A stretch of DNA of 9,591 nucleotides, taken from the NCBI GenBank assembly GCA_025450405.1, contig JANWHL010000123.1, forward strand, positions 1 through 9,591. The letters run 5' to 3'. Each line of letters starts with the position of its first letter. Within the stretch, counting starts at the first letter, position 1. A program made the translations under genes and the position numbers. Shown piece by piece: positions 1 to 5,391 of this stretch. Below the pieces are notes generated by a model. That model had not been told where the DNA came from. It did no database searches and saw nothing but the letters and a program-made list of their open reading frames with translations. The stretch is from Ktedonobacterales bacterium. Its GTDB lineage: Bacteria > Chloroflexota > Ktedonobacteria > Ktedonobacterales > JADMIN01.

Positions 1-384
1 CAGCGTGACCCCGCCGATGTCGATCTCGTCAAGCGCCTCTTGCGGCTCGATGCCCGGACGCGCGACCGCGTCGGCGAAGCGGTAGAGGTTGCAGACGACC
101 AGGTCGATGGGCTCAATACCGTGGCGCCGGAGCTCCGCCATGTGCTCCGCATCGTCCCGACGTGCCAGAATTCCACCATGGACCTTGGGGTGCAGGGTCT
201 TGACTCGGCCACCGAGGATCTCAGGAAATCCGGTCACATCCGATACGGTCCGCACCGCGATGCCGGCGGCCCGCAGCTCGTCGGCGGTGCCGCCAGTGGA
301 CACAATCTCGGCTCCCAACGCGTGCAGCCCGCGGGCGAACGTTTCTACGCCATCTTTGTTCGCCACGCTGATCAGAGCCCGCAT
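1..384 (-). CDS. purH: Bifunctional AICAR formyltransferase / IMP cyclohydrolase, N-terminal part (cut by window edge)
   Basis: This is the first 128 codons of PurH, which catalyses the last two steps of de novo IMP synthesis in the cytoplasm. Only the N-terminal IMP cyclohydrolase (MGS-like) domain is visible; the formyltransferase part lies beyond base 1. The protein opens MRALISVANKDGVETFARGL. It carries the family motifs STGGT (29-33), TGFPEILGGRVKTLHPK (51-67) followed by HGGILARR (69-76), NLY (99-101) and IDIGG (121-125). Most homologues read NLYPF where this one has NLYRF (99-103). The start is the ATG complementary to 382-384. A GGGAGG Shine-Dalgarno lies about 5 bases upstream, and this start matches the usual PurH N-terminus. 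No upstream purine gene is adjacent, so purH is first in its transcript here. Identification is secure from sequence; activity is inferred from the family. Confidence 0.95.
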   Translation of the reverse strand, partial: MRALISVANKDGVETFARGLHALGAEIVSTGGTADELRAAGIAVRTVSDVTGFPEILGGRVKTLHPKVHGGILARRDDAEHMAELRRHGIEPIDLVVCNLYRFADAVARPGIEPQEALDEIDIGGVTL

Positions 385-448
385 GCCCGCCTCCCGTCCC
401 GCTCGACCTACTCTCCGGCCCCGAGATGCGCCGCATTCACCATGCTTC

Positions 449-464
449 CGACATGTCCATGTCG
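449..464. repeat. Perfect 7+2+7 inverted repeat in the purH leader
   Basis: CGACATG-TC-CATGTCG. A two-base centre is too short for a good RNA loop, so a protein-binding dyad is more likely than a hairpin. It lies 65 bases upstream of the purH start. A second, shorter palindrome, CACACGTGTG, lies at 487-496. About one repeat of this quality is not surprising in several hundred bases of GC-rich DNA, so function is unproven. Confidence 0.35.
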
Positions 465-565
465 CGCGCAACCGCGGTGCGGTCTCCACACGTGTGAGCT
501 CGGCGGATGCCCGCATCCACTATGCCACGCCCTGTGCCACGCGTCTGGGGTCGCGGGGCGGCCCC

Positions 566-584
566 ATTATACGGCTCGCGAGCC
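566..584 (-). promoter_or_regulatory. Candidate purH -10 box with adjoining 12-bp palindrome
   Basis: The minus strand reads TATAAT at 571 to 566, an exact -10 consensus. It would give purH a leader of about 175 bases. Directly upstream on that strand, at 573-584, is the perfect palindrome GGCTCGCGAGCC, which would sit in the spacer of the promoter like an operator. No good TTGACA-like -35 box occurs at the expected distance, so the promoter call is tentative and could rely on an activator. Confidence 0.35.
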
Positions 585-628
585 AACGCGACTAGCCAAT
601 CCTACTGAAGGGGCACCCGCGCGCCCAA

Positions 629-646
629 AGAACGTCGACACGTTCT
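629..646. repeat. Perfect 7+4+7 inverted repeat upstream of purH promoter
   Basis: AGAACGT-CGAC-ACGTTCT. It lies about 60 bases upstream of the candidate purH -10 box, in the position of an activator or repressor site. The arms contain GAAC and GTTC, but their spacing (8 bases) differs from the GAAC-N4-GTTC LexA box, so I do not call it an SOS site. A small RNA hairpin is also possible. Confidence 0.35.
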
Positions 647-1037
647 CCGCACTCTTGGCCATTCACTTCAGTCTCGGCACACTTGATGCCCGTCATGCGG
701 CGCGCCCTGTGTGAGTGGCAGTGCGAATTGTGCGTGGTGTTCCCGTCACCGCCATGGCACACTCACCACCAAGGAACGCAGCCACCGCGGCTTTGCCGTG
801 ACAAGTGGGTGCGAGCGCGATAAGGAAGAACCAGAGTTCCGTAGGTCGTCCCCAGGGTTCTGATTCGTACGGCACCACGATCAGCCCAGGACGACGCCCG
901 CCGTAGCGCGGCTCCGTAGTGAGCGGGTAGTGCCACTCACCATCACGGTGCGGGCACGATCCCCACTTTCAGAGGGTGCTCGCCAGCGATTGTCGCGGGC
1001 GACTTTGGACGACCAGAACACACACGGGAGAACCAAC

Positions 1038-1250
1038 ATGAGCATCGAAGCGAAGAAGCGCTTGATTGACCGCATCGTCCAGGATCCCAGCTTTCGGCAG
1101 CAGCTCAAGGTCGACCCCGAGGGCACCATTCAACACAGTGGCTTGGACCTCACAGAGGAAGAGTACACCTCGGTCGTGGCGGGCATCGACCTGAGCCTGC
1201 CCGACGATCAGCTTCAAGAGCGGCTCAGCAAGCGACAAGTGCTCGGCTAG
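1038..1250 (+). CDS. NHLP/RiPP-precursor-like peptide 1 (70 aa)
   Basis: A 70-residue acidic peptide without Cys, and without a signal peptide or membrane segment. It follows the layout of the leader-peptide clan related to nitrile hydratase alpha subunit (NHLP) and of families annotated as Os1348- or Franean1_4349-type RiPPs: an N-terminal helix, DPSFRQQLKVDPEGT (16-30), SGLDLTEEE (34-42), and LPDDQLQERLSKR (54-66). The last four residues, QVLG, follow the conserved LSKR. The start at 1038 is set by GGGAG at 1026-1030, 7 bases upstream, and by alignment with peptide 2. An in-frame start at 930 exists, but the added residues have no counterpart in peptide 2. The gene is the first of a plus-strand set with peptide 2 and a PqqD/M50 protein. 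A role as substrate of that protein is inferred. Whether the short tail is the product, or the peptide is modified at all, is unknown. Confidence 0.85.
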   Translation: MSIEAKKRLIDRIVQDPSFRQQLKVDPEGTIQHSGLDLTEEEYTSVVAGIDLSLPDDQLQERLSKRQVLG

Positions 1251-1307
1251 ACGGTTCGGATCCGACACCCGTCCGGCGGATTCCTCGTCGGGCGCCGCGG
1301 CAACTAC

Positions 1308-1342
1308 TGGTCCCCTCATTCTGGCAAGAAAAGAGGGGACCA
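1308..1342 (+). terminator. Strong hairpin after peptide 1 (terminator or attenuator)
   Basis: The arms TGGTCCCCTC (1308-1317) and GAGGGGACCA (1333-1342) are perfect complements of 10 bp. Inside, TTCT (1319-1322) pairs with AGAA (1327-1330) around a GGCA loop. It begins 57 bases after the peptide 1 stop. No U-tract follows, so it may be a factor-dependent terminator, a processing site or an mRNA 3'-end stabiliser. Any of these would raise peptide 1 relative to downstream genes. Confidence 0.6.
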
Positions 1343-1370
1343 CGGTTGGCCAGCTATGACCTCAACCGTG
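1341..1370 (+). repeat. Second hairpin in the leader of peptide 2
   Basis: CACGGTTG (1341-1348) and CAACCGTG (1363-1370) form a perfect 8-bp stem with a 14-base loop. Its 5' arm shares two bases (CA) with the 3' arm of the preceding hairpin, so the two abut and cannot both be fully formed. It could tune read-through into peptide 2. Confidence 0.45.
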
Positions 1371-1424
1371 ATGAACTCAACTATGTGGACGACACATCTG
1401 TCGACCATACACAGGAGCAGCGAG

Positions 1425-1640
1425 ATGAGCGCCGATGCCATGAGACGATTGATGGACCGGGTCACCAGCGACCCCAGCTTCCGACAGCAGCTGCGGGTGG
1501 ATCCCGACGGTACGATCCGCCACAGCGGCCTGGACCTGACCGAAGAAGAGCACGCCGCCGTTCGCGGTATGGACTGGGCCCTGCCCGACGACCAGCTCCA
1601 GGAGCGGCTCAGCAAGCGAATGCCTCAGCCGCCATTCTAG
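1425..1640 (+). CDS. NHLP/RiPP-precursor-like peptide 2 (71 aa)
   Basis: A paralogue of peptide 1, clearly a tandem duplication. It shares DPSFRQQL, VDP-GTI, HSGLDLTEEE and LPDDQLQERLSKR, with one residue fewer between the last two blocks. The conserved part ends at LSKR (62-65) and is followed by a different tail, MPQPPF (66-71). There is no Cys, signal peptide or membrane segment. The start at 1425 is set by AGGAG (1413-1417), 7 bases upstream. Longer in-frame starts back to 1356 add residues unlike anything in peptide 1 and overlap the leader hairpin region. The bases before the ribosome site also resemble those before peptide 1, so the duplicated unit probably included it. Its likely partner is the PqqD/M50 protein encoded 139 bases downstream. 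The function is inferred from family resemblance and context, not shown. Confidence 0.85.
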   Translation: MSADAMRRLMDRVTSDPSFRQQLRVDPDGTIRHSGLDLTEEEHAAVRGMDWALPDDQLQERLSKRMPQPPF

Positions 1641-1653
1641 ACCTCGGGTAGCC

Positions 1654-1681
1654 GCTGTCCCTCGCGGCCACGAGGGACAGC
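1654..1681 (+). terminator. Perfect 11-bp hairpin after peptide 2
   Basis: GCTGTCCCTCG (1654-1664) and CGAGGGACAGC (1671-1681) pair perfectly around the loop CGGCCA. It starts 13 bases after the peptide 2 stop, the usual place for a terminator, but there is no T-run after it. As with the hairpin after peptide 1, its 3' arm contains GAGGG-AC. Partial termination here would keep the protease below the peptides. Confidence 0.65.
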
Positions 1682-1700
1682 CGCCCGCGATCAACCGCGT

Positions 1701-1731
1701 GGCCCCTTCTTCCATTCGCGAAGGAGGGGCC
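1701..1731 (+). promoter_or_regulatory. 12-bp hairpin burying a perfect Shine-Dalgarno ahead of the protease gene
   Basis: GGCCCCTTCTTC (1701-1712) pairs with GAAGGAGGGGCC (1720-1731) over 12 bp with one G-U wobble and a 7-base loop. The 3' arm contains AAGGAGG (1721-1727), a full anti-16S match, so the fold would hide it. That site is 8 bases from ATGATG at 1736, which is out of frame with the protease gene (start 1780). It may be a second terminator stem, a decoy ribosome-standby site, or the ribosome site of a short leader frame. Confidence 0.5.
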
Positions 1732-1779
1732 TCCCATGATGGAACGATCGGTAGCACAGTGTTGCCAAGAGGCGTATCC

Positions 1780-3861
1780 ATGGGCCAGACGCTGGAAGAG
1801 ACCGTTCCGCGGGCGCGGCGACTCGAGTTGCTCGCGGGCGTGCGGGCGTTTGGCACGCTCCCCTCAGACGCGCTGGCTCCGCTGGCCAACGCCATGCGCG
1901 AAGTCCGCTTCGCGCCCGACGACGTTGTGGTCCGGGAGGGCGATGAGGGTGATCGCCTGTTCCTTATCGTGGAGGGGCGCGCCGAGGTGACCGGCGCGGG
2001 GTCCACTGGAACCGTCCCTTTGGCGGCGCTGGCCGCGGGTGAGGTCTTTGGTGAGATGGCGCTACTCGATCCGTCTCACCAGCGGCAGGCCACCGTGACC
2101 GCCATCACACCGCTCGCACTGCTCGAGTTGGACGCGGCCACGTTCACCGACCTCATGGCGCGTCATCCCGCCGTCCGCGAACACGTCGCGAACGCCGTCG
2201 AGACCATGCGGGTGGCGCGTTTCCTCAAGTTGGCCAGCCCCTTCACCACACTTGATGCCATGCGGGCCGAGTCGATGGCCAAGCGCCTGGTGCGCGTGAG
2301 CGTGCCAGCCGGAGCCGCGATTGTGCGCCAGGGTGACCCCGGCGACACGTGTTACCTGTTACGCGCCGGCCGGGCCGAGGTCATTGCCATGTCCGAGGGT
2401 CCCGACGGGCCGGTTGAGCGCGAGCTGGGAGCGATCGAGCCGGGCACGCTCTTCGGCGAGGCGGCGCTGCTGACCGACGCACCGCGCAATGCTACGGTGC
2501 GGGCGGCCGAGCCGTGTGAGCTGCTCGGCCTGCGACGCGCCGACCTGCTCGAGATCATGGGCGCGAGCCAGCCCGTGCGCGACCGGATGATCGAGCTGTT
2601 GCGGCTGCGCGATCGGCCACGCCAGGTGCCCGGGATTGTCGTTCACCAGCGCGCGACGCCCGAAGGCCAGACCATCACCACGCTCAAGAATCCGGCACGC
2701 GGCACCTATTTCCGACTCTCCCCGCAAGGCTGGTTTCTCTGGCAGCGGCTGGATGGCGAGCACAACCTGCGGGACCTGGCCCTGGACTACTTCGTCGCAT
2801 TCAAAGCGTTTTCGCCTGATGCGATCACCGGATTGCTGGCGGGTCTGGCAACAGCGGGATTCGTTCAGACGCGGGACCTGGCGCGCGATGTCGCGGGAAC
2901 GCGCGCCACGACCACATCTGAGCCGCCGGCGACCGGCTGGTGGCGCGCGGCGCGGGCGGCGCGGCGTGTGCTGGAGTGGCGCGTCGCGATCCGGCACATC
3001 GATCGGTACCTGGACTGGATCTATGGCCACGTTGCCCGCCCGCTATATTCGCGCCCGGCCCGGCCGGTGCTCGCGGTCCTGGCTCTGGCTGGGCTGGTGG
3101 CATTCGTCGTGACCGCCGCGCGCACGGGCACCGTGCTCGCGCGGATTGGCATCACGGGACCGCTGCTGGTGTGTCTGGTCCTGGCCTATTTCCTCTCGAT
3201 TTTCATCCATGAGATGGGGCATGCGCTGACCGTGAAGTCCATCGGCCGCGAGGTGCTGAGCGGGGGCGTTGGCTGGTACTGGTACAGTCCAATGGCCTAC
3301 ATCGACACCTCAGACATCTGGCTCGCCACGCGCCGAGAGCGCATCGCCGTCAGCCTGGCCGGCCCCTATGCTGATGCGCTGGTCGGCGGCGTCGCCGCGC
3401 TGGCGGCGCTCGCGACGGGCACGACCCTGCTCACGGCGGTTCTCTGGCAGTTCGCGTTTGTCCAGTACTACAGCGTGCTGGTCAACTTGAACCCCCTTCT
3501 GGAGTACGATGGCTACTTCGTCCTGATGGACGCGCTCGACCGACCGAATCTACGAGCCCGGTGCTTGCGCTGGCTGGGGACTGAGTTGCCCAGGACCTGG
3601 CGCCAGCCCGGTGTCCTCCGCTCCCATGCGCTTGAGCTCCTCTTCGGGCTCGGTGCGGTACTCTACATCCTGGTGATGGCCGCGTTTGTGGTGCTAATCT
3701 ATCGGTTGACCGTGCAGCAGTGGCTCGCGCACGTGCTGCCAGTGGGCGTGGCCGCCGCCCTGGCATGGGTGCTCGCCCTGCTGATCGCGGGCCTGAGCGG
3801 CCTGACTCTGGCTGGCGAGCTGCGCGCCACGCGGCCCGGCGTGGGGCGCCGGCAGCGATGA
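1780..3861 (+). CDS. Membrane M50 zinc protease with two cyclic-nucleotide domains and a PqqD-like domain
   Basis: A 693-aa fusion. Residues 18-135 and 152-275 are two cyclic-nucleotide-binding domains. Their phosphate cassettes read FGEMALL (90-96) with R102, and FGEAALL (225-231) with R236, so the Gly-Glu and Arg that hold the cyclic phosphate are kept in both. Residues 283-365 resemble PqqD, with YFRLSPQGWFLWQRLDGE (310-327); this fold serves as the leader-binding recognition element in many RiPP enzymes. The C-terminal part is an M50/site-2-type membrane peptidase. It has segments near 428-447, 459-476, 525-568, 618-641 and 652-676, with HEMGH at 477-481 and NLNPLLEYDG at 569-578, whose D577 should be the third zinc ligand. 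The start at 1780 has AGAGG (1768-1772) 7 bases upstream; a GTG at 1699 would lie inside hairpin sequence. It follows two precursor-like peptides, so docking and cleavage or export of these, gated by a cyclic nucleotide, is the working inference. Confidence 0.88.
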   Translation: MGQTLEETVPRARRLELLAGVRAFGTLPSDALAPLANAMREVRFAPDDVVVREGDEGDRLFLIVEGRAEVTGAGSTGTVPLAALAAGEVFGEMALLDPSHQRQATVTAITPLALLELDAATFTDLMARHPAVREHVANAVETMRVARFLKLASPFTTLDAMRAESMAKRLVRVSVPAGAAIVRQGDPGDTCYLLRAGRAEVIAMSEGPDGPVERELGAIEPGTLFGEAALLTDAPRNATVRAAEPCELLGLRRADLLEIMGASQPVRDRMIELLRLRDRPRQVPGIVVHQRATPEGQTITTLKNPARGTYFRLSPQGWFLWQRLDGEHNLRDLALDYFVAFKAFSPDAITGLLAGLATAGFVQTRDLARDVAGTRATTTSEPPATGWWRAARAARRVLEWRVAIRHIDRYLDWIYGHVARPLYSRPARPVLAVLALAGLVAFVVTAARTGTVLARIGITGPLLVCLVLAYFLSIFIHEMGHALTVKSIGREVLSGGVGWYWYSPMAYIDTSDIWLATRRERIAVSLAGPYADALVGGVAALAALATGTTLLTAVLWQFAFVQYYSVLVNLNPLLEYDGYFVLMDALDRPNLRARCLRWLGTELPRTWRQPGVLRSHALELLFGLGAVLYILVMAAFVVLIYRLTVQQWLAHVLPVGVAAALAWVLALLIAGLSGLTLAGELRATRPGVGRRQR

Positions 3862-3956
3862 CTGGCGCGACGCGACATGGATTGAAGTTGCGCGGTCTGA
3901 TGGACTGTGAACAGCGCCGCATTCGTGGGCGGTGGTTACCGAGTCCGTTCGCAAGA

Positions 3957-4289
3957 CTACCCGTGCGGAACCAGCTGGACACCCCTGACTACGCGTGTGA
4001 GCCGGATCGTCACAGAGGAGACCCGCCAGCGCAATACGCTGGTGATGGTGCGTACCTGTGCTCGGCTGAACAGCGTGGCGAAATCGGTTGGCTGGTCCGC
4101 CTTCCAGCCCTCGTGGGCGGCCTCCCGGAGGGCCCGTAGGATGATCGGCTGTACGCTCGGCGTGGCCGCCGCAACGTGGTCGGGATGCCGCCAATGGGTC
4201 ACGGAGGTGGCAAGTGGGATCACCAGATCCTGGCATTCCAAGGATGTTCCTCGCATGCCACCGTGTGACACGTCCTGCTTACGCATCAT
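3957..4289 (-). CDS. Small hypothetical protein (110 aa)
   Basis: I do not recognise this protein firmly. It has no membrane segment or signal peptide. The layout is an N-terminal strand-rich part (SLECQDLVIPL), a helix RALREAAHEGWKAD (about 53-66), PTDFATLF, and a strand SVTIRLTRVV near the C-terminus. A helix ending in EGW followed by a final hydrophobic strand recalls small DUF4177-like proteins, but this is only a resemblance. The start is the ATG complementary to 4287-4289, with AAGAAGG 10 bases upstream; a second ATG follows at once. It begins 53 bases after the VC0807-family gene on the same strand, so co-transcription is likely. An opposing open frame starts by ATGA overlap with the protease stop (3858-4139), but its product looks less protein-like. 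The gene converges on the protease gene with 95 bases between. Confidence 0.5.
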   Translation of the reverse strand: MMRKQDVSHGGMRGTSLECQDLVIPLATSVTHWRHPDHVAAATPSVQPIILRALREAAHEGWKADQPTDFATLFSRAQVRTITSVLRWRVSSVTIRLTRVVRGVQLVPHG

Positions 4290-4342
4290 GATTCCGTTGC
4301 CTTCTTCGGATGTTGGTAAGATTGCGGCGACACTTAGGGTGG

Positions 4343-5035
4343 TCACGCGGCTTCCGATCGCCCAAACAGCACCGTCCAGACAATGAGTCCCACATACATG
4401 GCGTAACTCAGCGGAGACCAAACCAGGACAAAGATGGTTGTAGGGAGGACCAGCGCCAGCAGCGCGCGCAGCAGCCCTTCCAGCAAGAGCCCGCCGCCCC
4501 ATACGCCCGTGACGATGCGATTGGCACGGCGAAAGTTGTGGTACTTCCACAGCCCGTCCCACCGCCGCATTAGCTCAGGCACAGCACCAGTTATCAGCTG
4601 GCGCCCGAAATAGAAGGCGAGGGGACGCTCCAGGAGCAGTGACAGCAGGAAGAGCAGGCCCAACGACCCAGTGAAGAGGGAGCTACTTAAGAGGATAAAG
4701 CGCGGGTCTCCAGACGTGAGACTGACGGTGACGCCGGCAGCTATGAACAGGAGGCTGACGATGCTGAGGGCCTCGACTTGGCGGTGGCGAAGCACTGTGG
4801 TGAGGAAGGCAATCAGAGGGAAGATCGCCGAGGTCGCCAAAGCCAAGCTACTGGTCATGCCGAGCCGCGTCAACACCTGATACGACACCACTGGACAGAC
4901 CACGTCAAGGAGCACACAGGGCCACGCTCCCAGCAGCATGCGAGCGGGAGAAACGTCGAACAGTTGCTGTGCAAGCGCGTCATCAGAGATGGCGGGAGGA
5001 GGTGTCACCTGCTTAACTGGATCGCTCTCTTTCAC
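4343..5035 (-). CDS. VC0807-family multi-pass membrane protein
   Basis: A 230-aa membrane protein of the poorly characterised VC0807 family. After a 30-residue polar N-terminus it has about six hydrophobic segments (near 32-54, 62-82, 88-106, 113-134, 173-195 and 197-222). The family hallmarks I recognise are DVVCPVVSYQVLTRLG (44-59), LTSGDPRFIL (106-115), GSLGLLFLLSLLLERPLAFY (123-142), and RRWD (157-160) before a long loop. No catalytic residues are known for the family, so function is unassigned. I prefer the GTG at 5035, which has GAGAGG and GGAG just upstream. The GTG at 5083 lies only about 11 bases from the predicted transcript start and lacks a ribosome site. It is followed on the same strand by the 110-aa hypothetical gene and preceded by a good promoter at 5101-5130. 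Confidence 0.82.
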   Translation of the reverse strand: MKESDPVKQVTPPPAISDDALAQQLFDVSPARMLLGAWPCVLLDVVCPVVSYQVLTRLGMTSSLALATSAIFPLIAFLTTVLRHRQVEALSIVSLLFIAAGVTVSLTSGDPRFILLSSSLFTGSLGLLFLLSLLLERPLAFYFGRQLITGAVPELMRRWDGLWKYHNFRRANRIVTGVWGGGLLLEGLLRALLALVLPTTIFVLVWSPLSYAMYVGLIVWTVLFGRSEAA

Positions 5036-5391
5036 GTGACTCCGGCCTCTCTGCTCGCGATTGGCATGGCAGTGACCATGCACGCGAAACGGCCGCCGTC
5101 AGTATAGAAGGGTGCGTGCTAGACTGTCTACAGACGCAGTGGCATCGGAAAGCGGACGCATGCATGGCCAGACATCGCGACGGGCTCTCACTCTTGCGCC
5201 AGGCCAGCCGCTCGCGCCAGCGGGATCAACGTCCTTAGTGCTAACGCGCTGACCGTGGTTTTGAAACTTGCTGTAGTGTATAGAGTGCTGGCGGCGTCCG
5301 CGGACTCGCCCGCGCGACAACTACAGTGGCCTTCCGCCGCGGTACGGAGAGGATCTGGCGCATCCGCCCATCCGCCGCACGTGCGCGAGGA
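5036..5391. other. Gap between the VC0807-type gene and the PRC-BON gene
   Basis: About 350 bases without a convincing gene. The right half is the 3' flank of the PRC-BON gene and holds the palindrome CGCACGTGCG (5376-5385) and the doubled CATCCGCC at 5361-5376, but no clear terminator. The left half holds the minus-strand promoter at 5101-5130. The open frames here on either strand lack ribosome sites and protein character. Confidence 0.5.
5101..5130 (-). promoter_or_regulatory. Sigma-70-like promoter for the VC0807-type gene
   Basis: The minus strand reads TAGACA (5130 to 5125), an 18-base spacer, then TATACT (5106 to 5101). Each hexamer is one mismatch from consensus. Transcription would start near 5094, giving a leader of about 59 bases to the preferred GTG at 5035. 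Confidence 0.6.

Larger units (their letters stand above)
385..1037. other. 650-base gene-poor gap between purH and the peptide cassette
   Basis: No convincing gene lies here on either strand; the short open frames lack ribosome sites and recognisable protein character. It is bounded by two divergent genes, so it should contain the promoters of both. On the minus strand a perfect TATAAT (complement of 566-571) is a candidate purH -10 box. Four perfect dyads are present: 449-464, 487-496, 573-584 and 629-646. I found no good sigma-70-like pair for the peptide cassette on the plus strand. Confidence 0.6.

Noticed and set aside
40..714. Long plus-strand frames over the left end (from 40 and from 89)
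   Set aside because: They lie antisense to purH, which is unmistakable on the minus strand, and continue into non-coding DNA; the products are Arg/Ser/Pro-rich with no family character.
930..1037. Extended N-terminus of peptide 1 starting at 930
   Set aside because: The extra 36 residues have no match in the paralogous peptide 2, and a good ribosome site sits just before 1038.
1736..1990. 84-codon frame with a perfect Shine-Dalgarno as a third precursor peptide
   Set aside because: No similarity to peptides 1 and 2, and most of it lies inside the protease gene in another frame, with Arg/Trp-rich shadow composition. Kept only as a regulatory finding.
3858..4139. Plus-strand 93-codon frame starting by ATGA overlap with the protease stop
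   Set aside because: The overlap is attractive, but the product is Arg/Pro-rich without clear structure, and the opposing minus-strand frame is more protein-like, has a ribosome site and fits an operon.
5036..5083. Upstream GTG (5083) as start of the VC0807-type gene
   Set aside because: It has no ribosome site and would leave a leader of only about 11 bases from the predicted transcript start; GTG 5035 has a better site.
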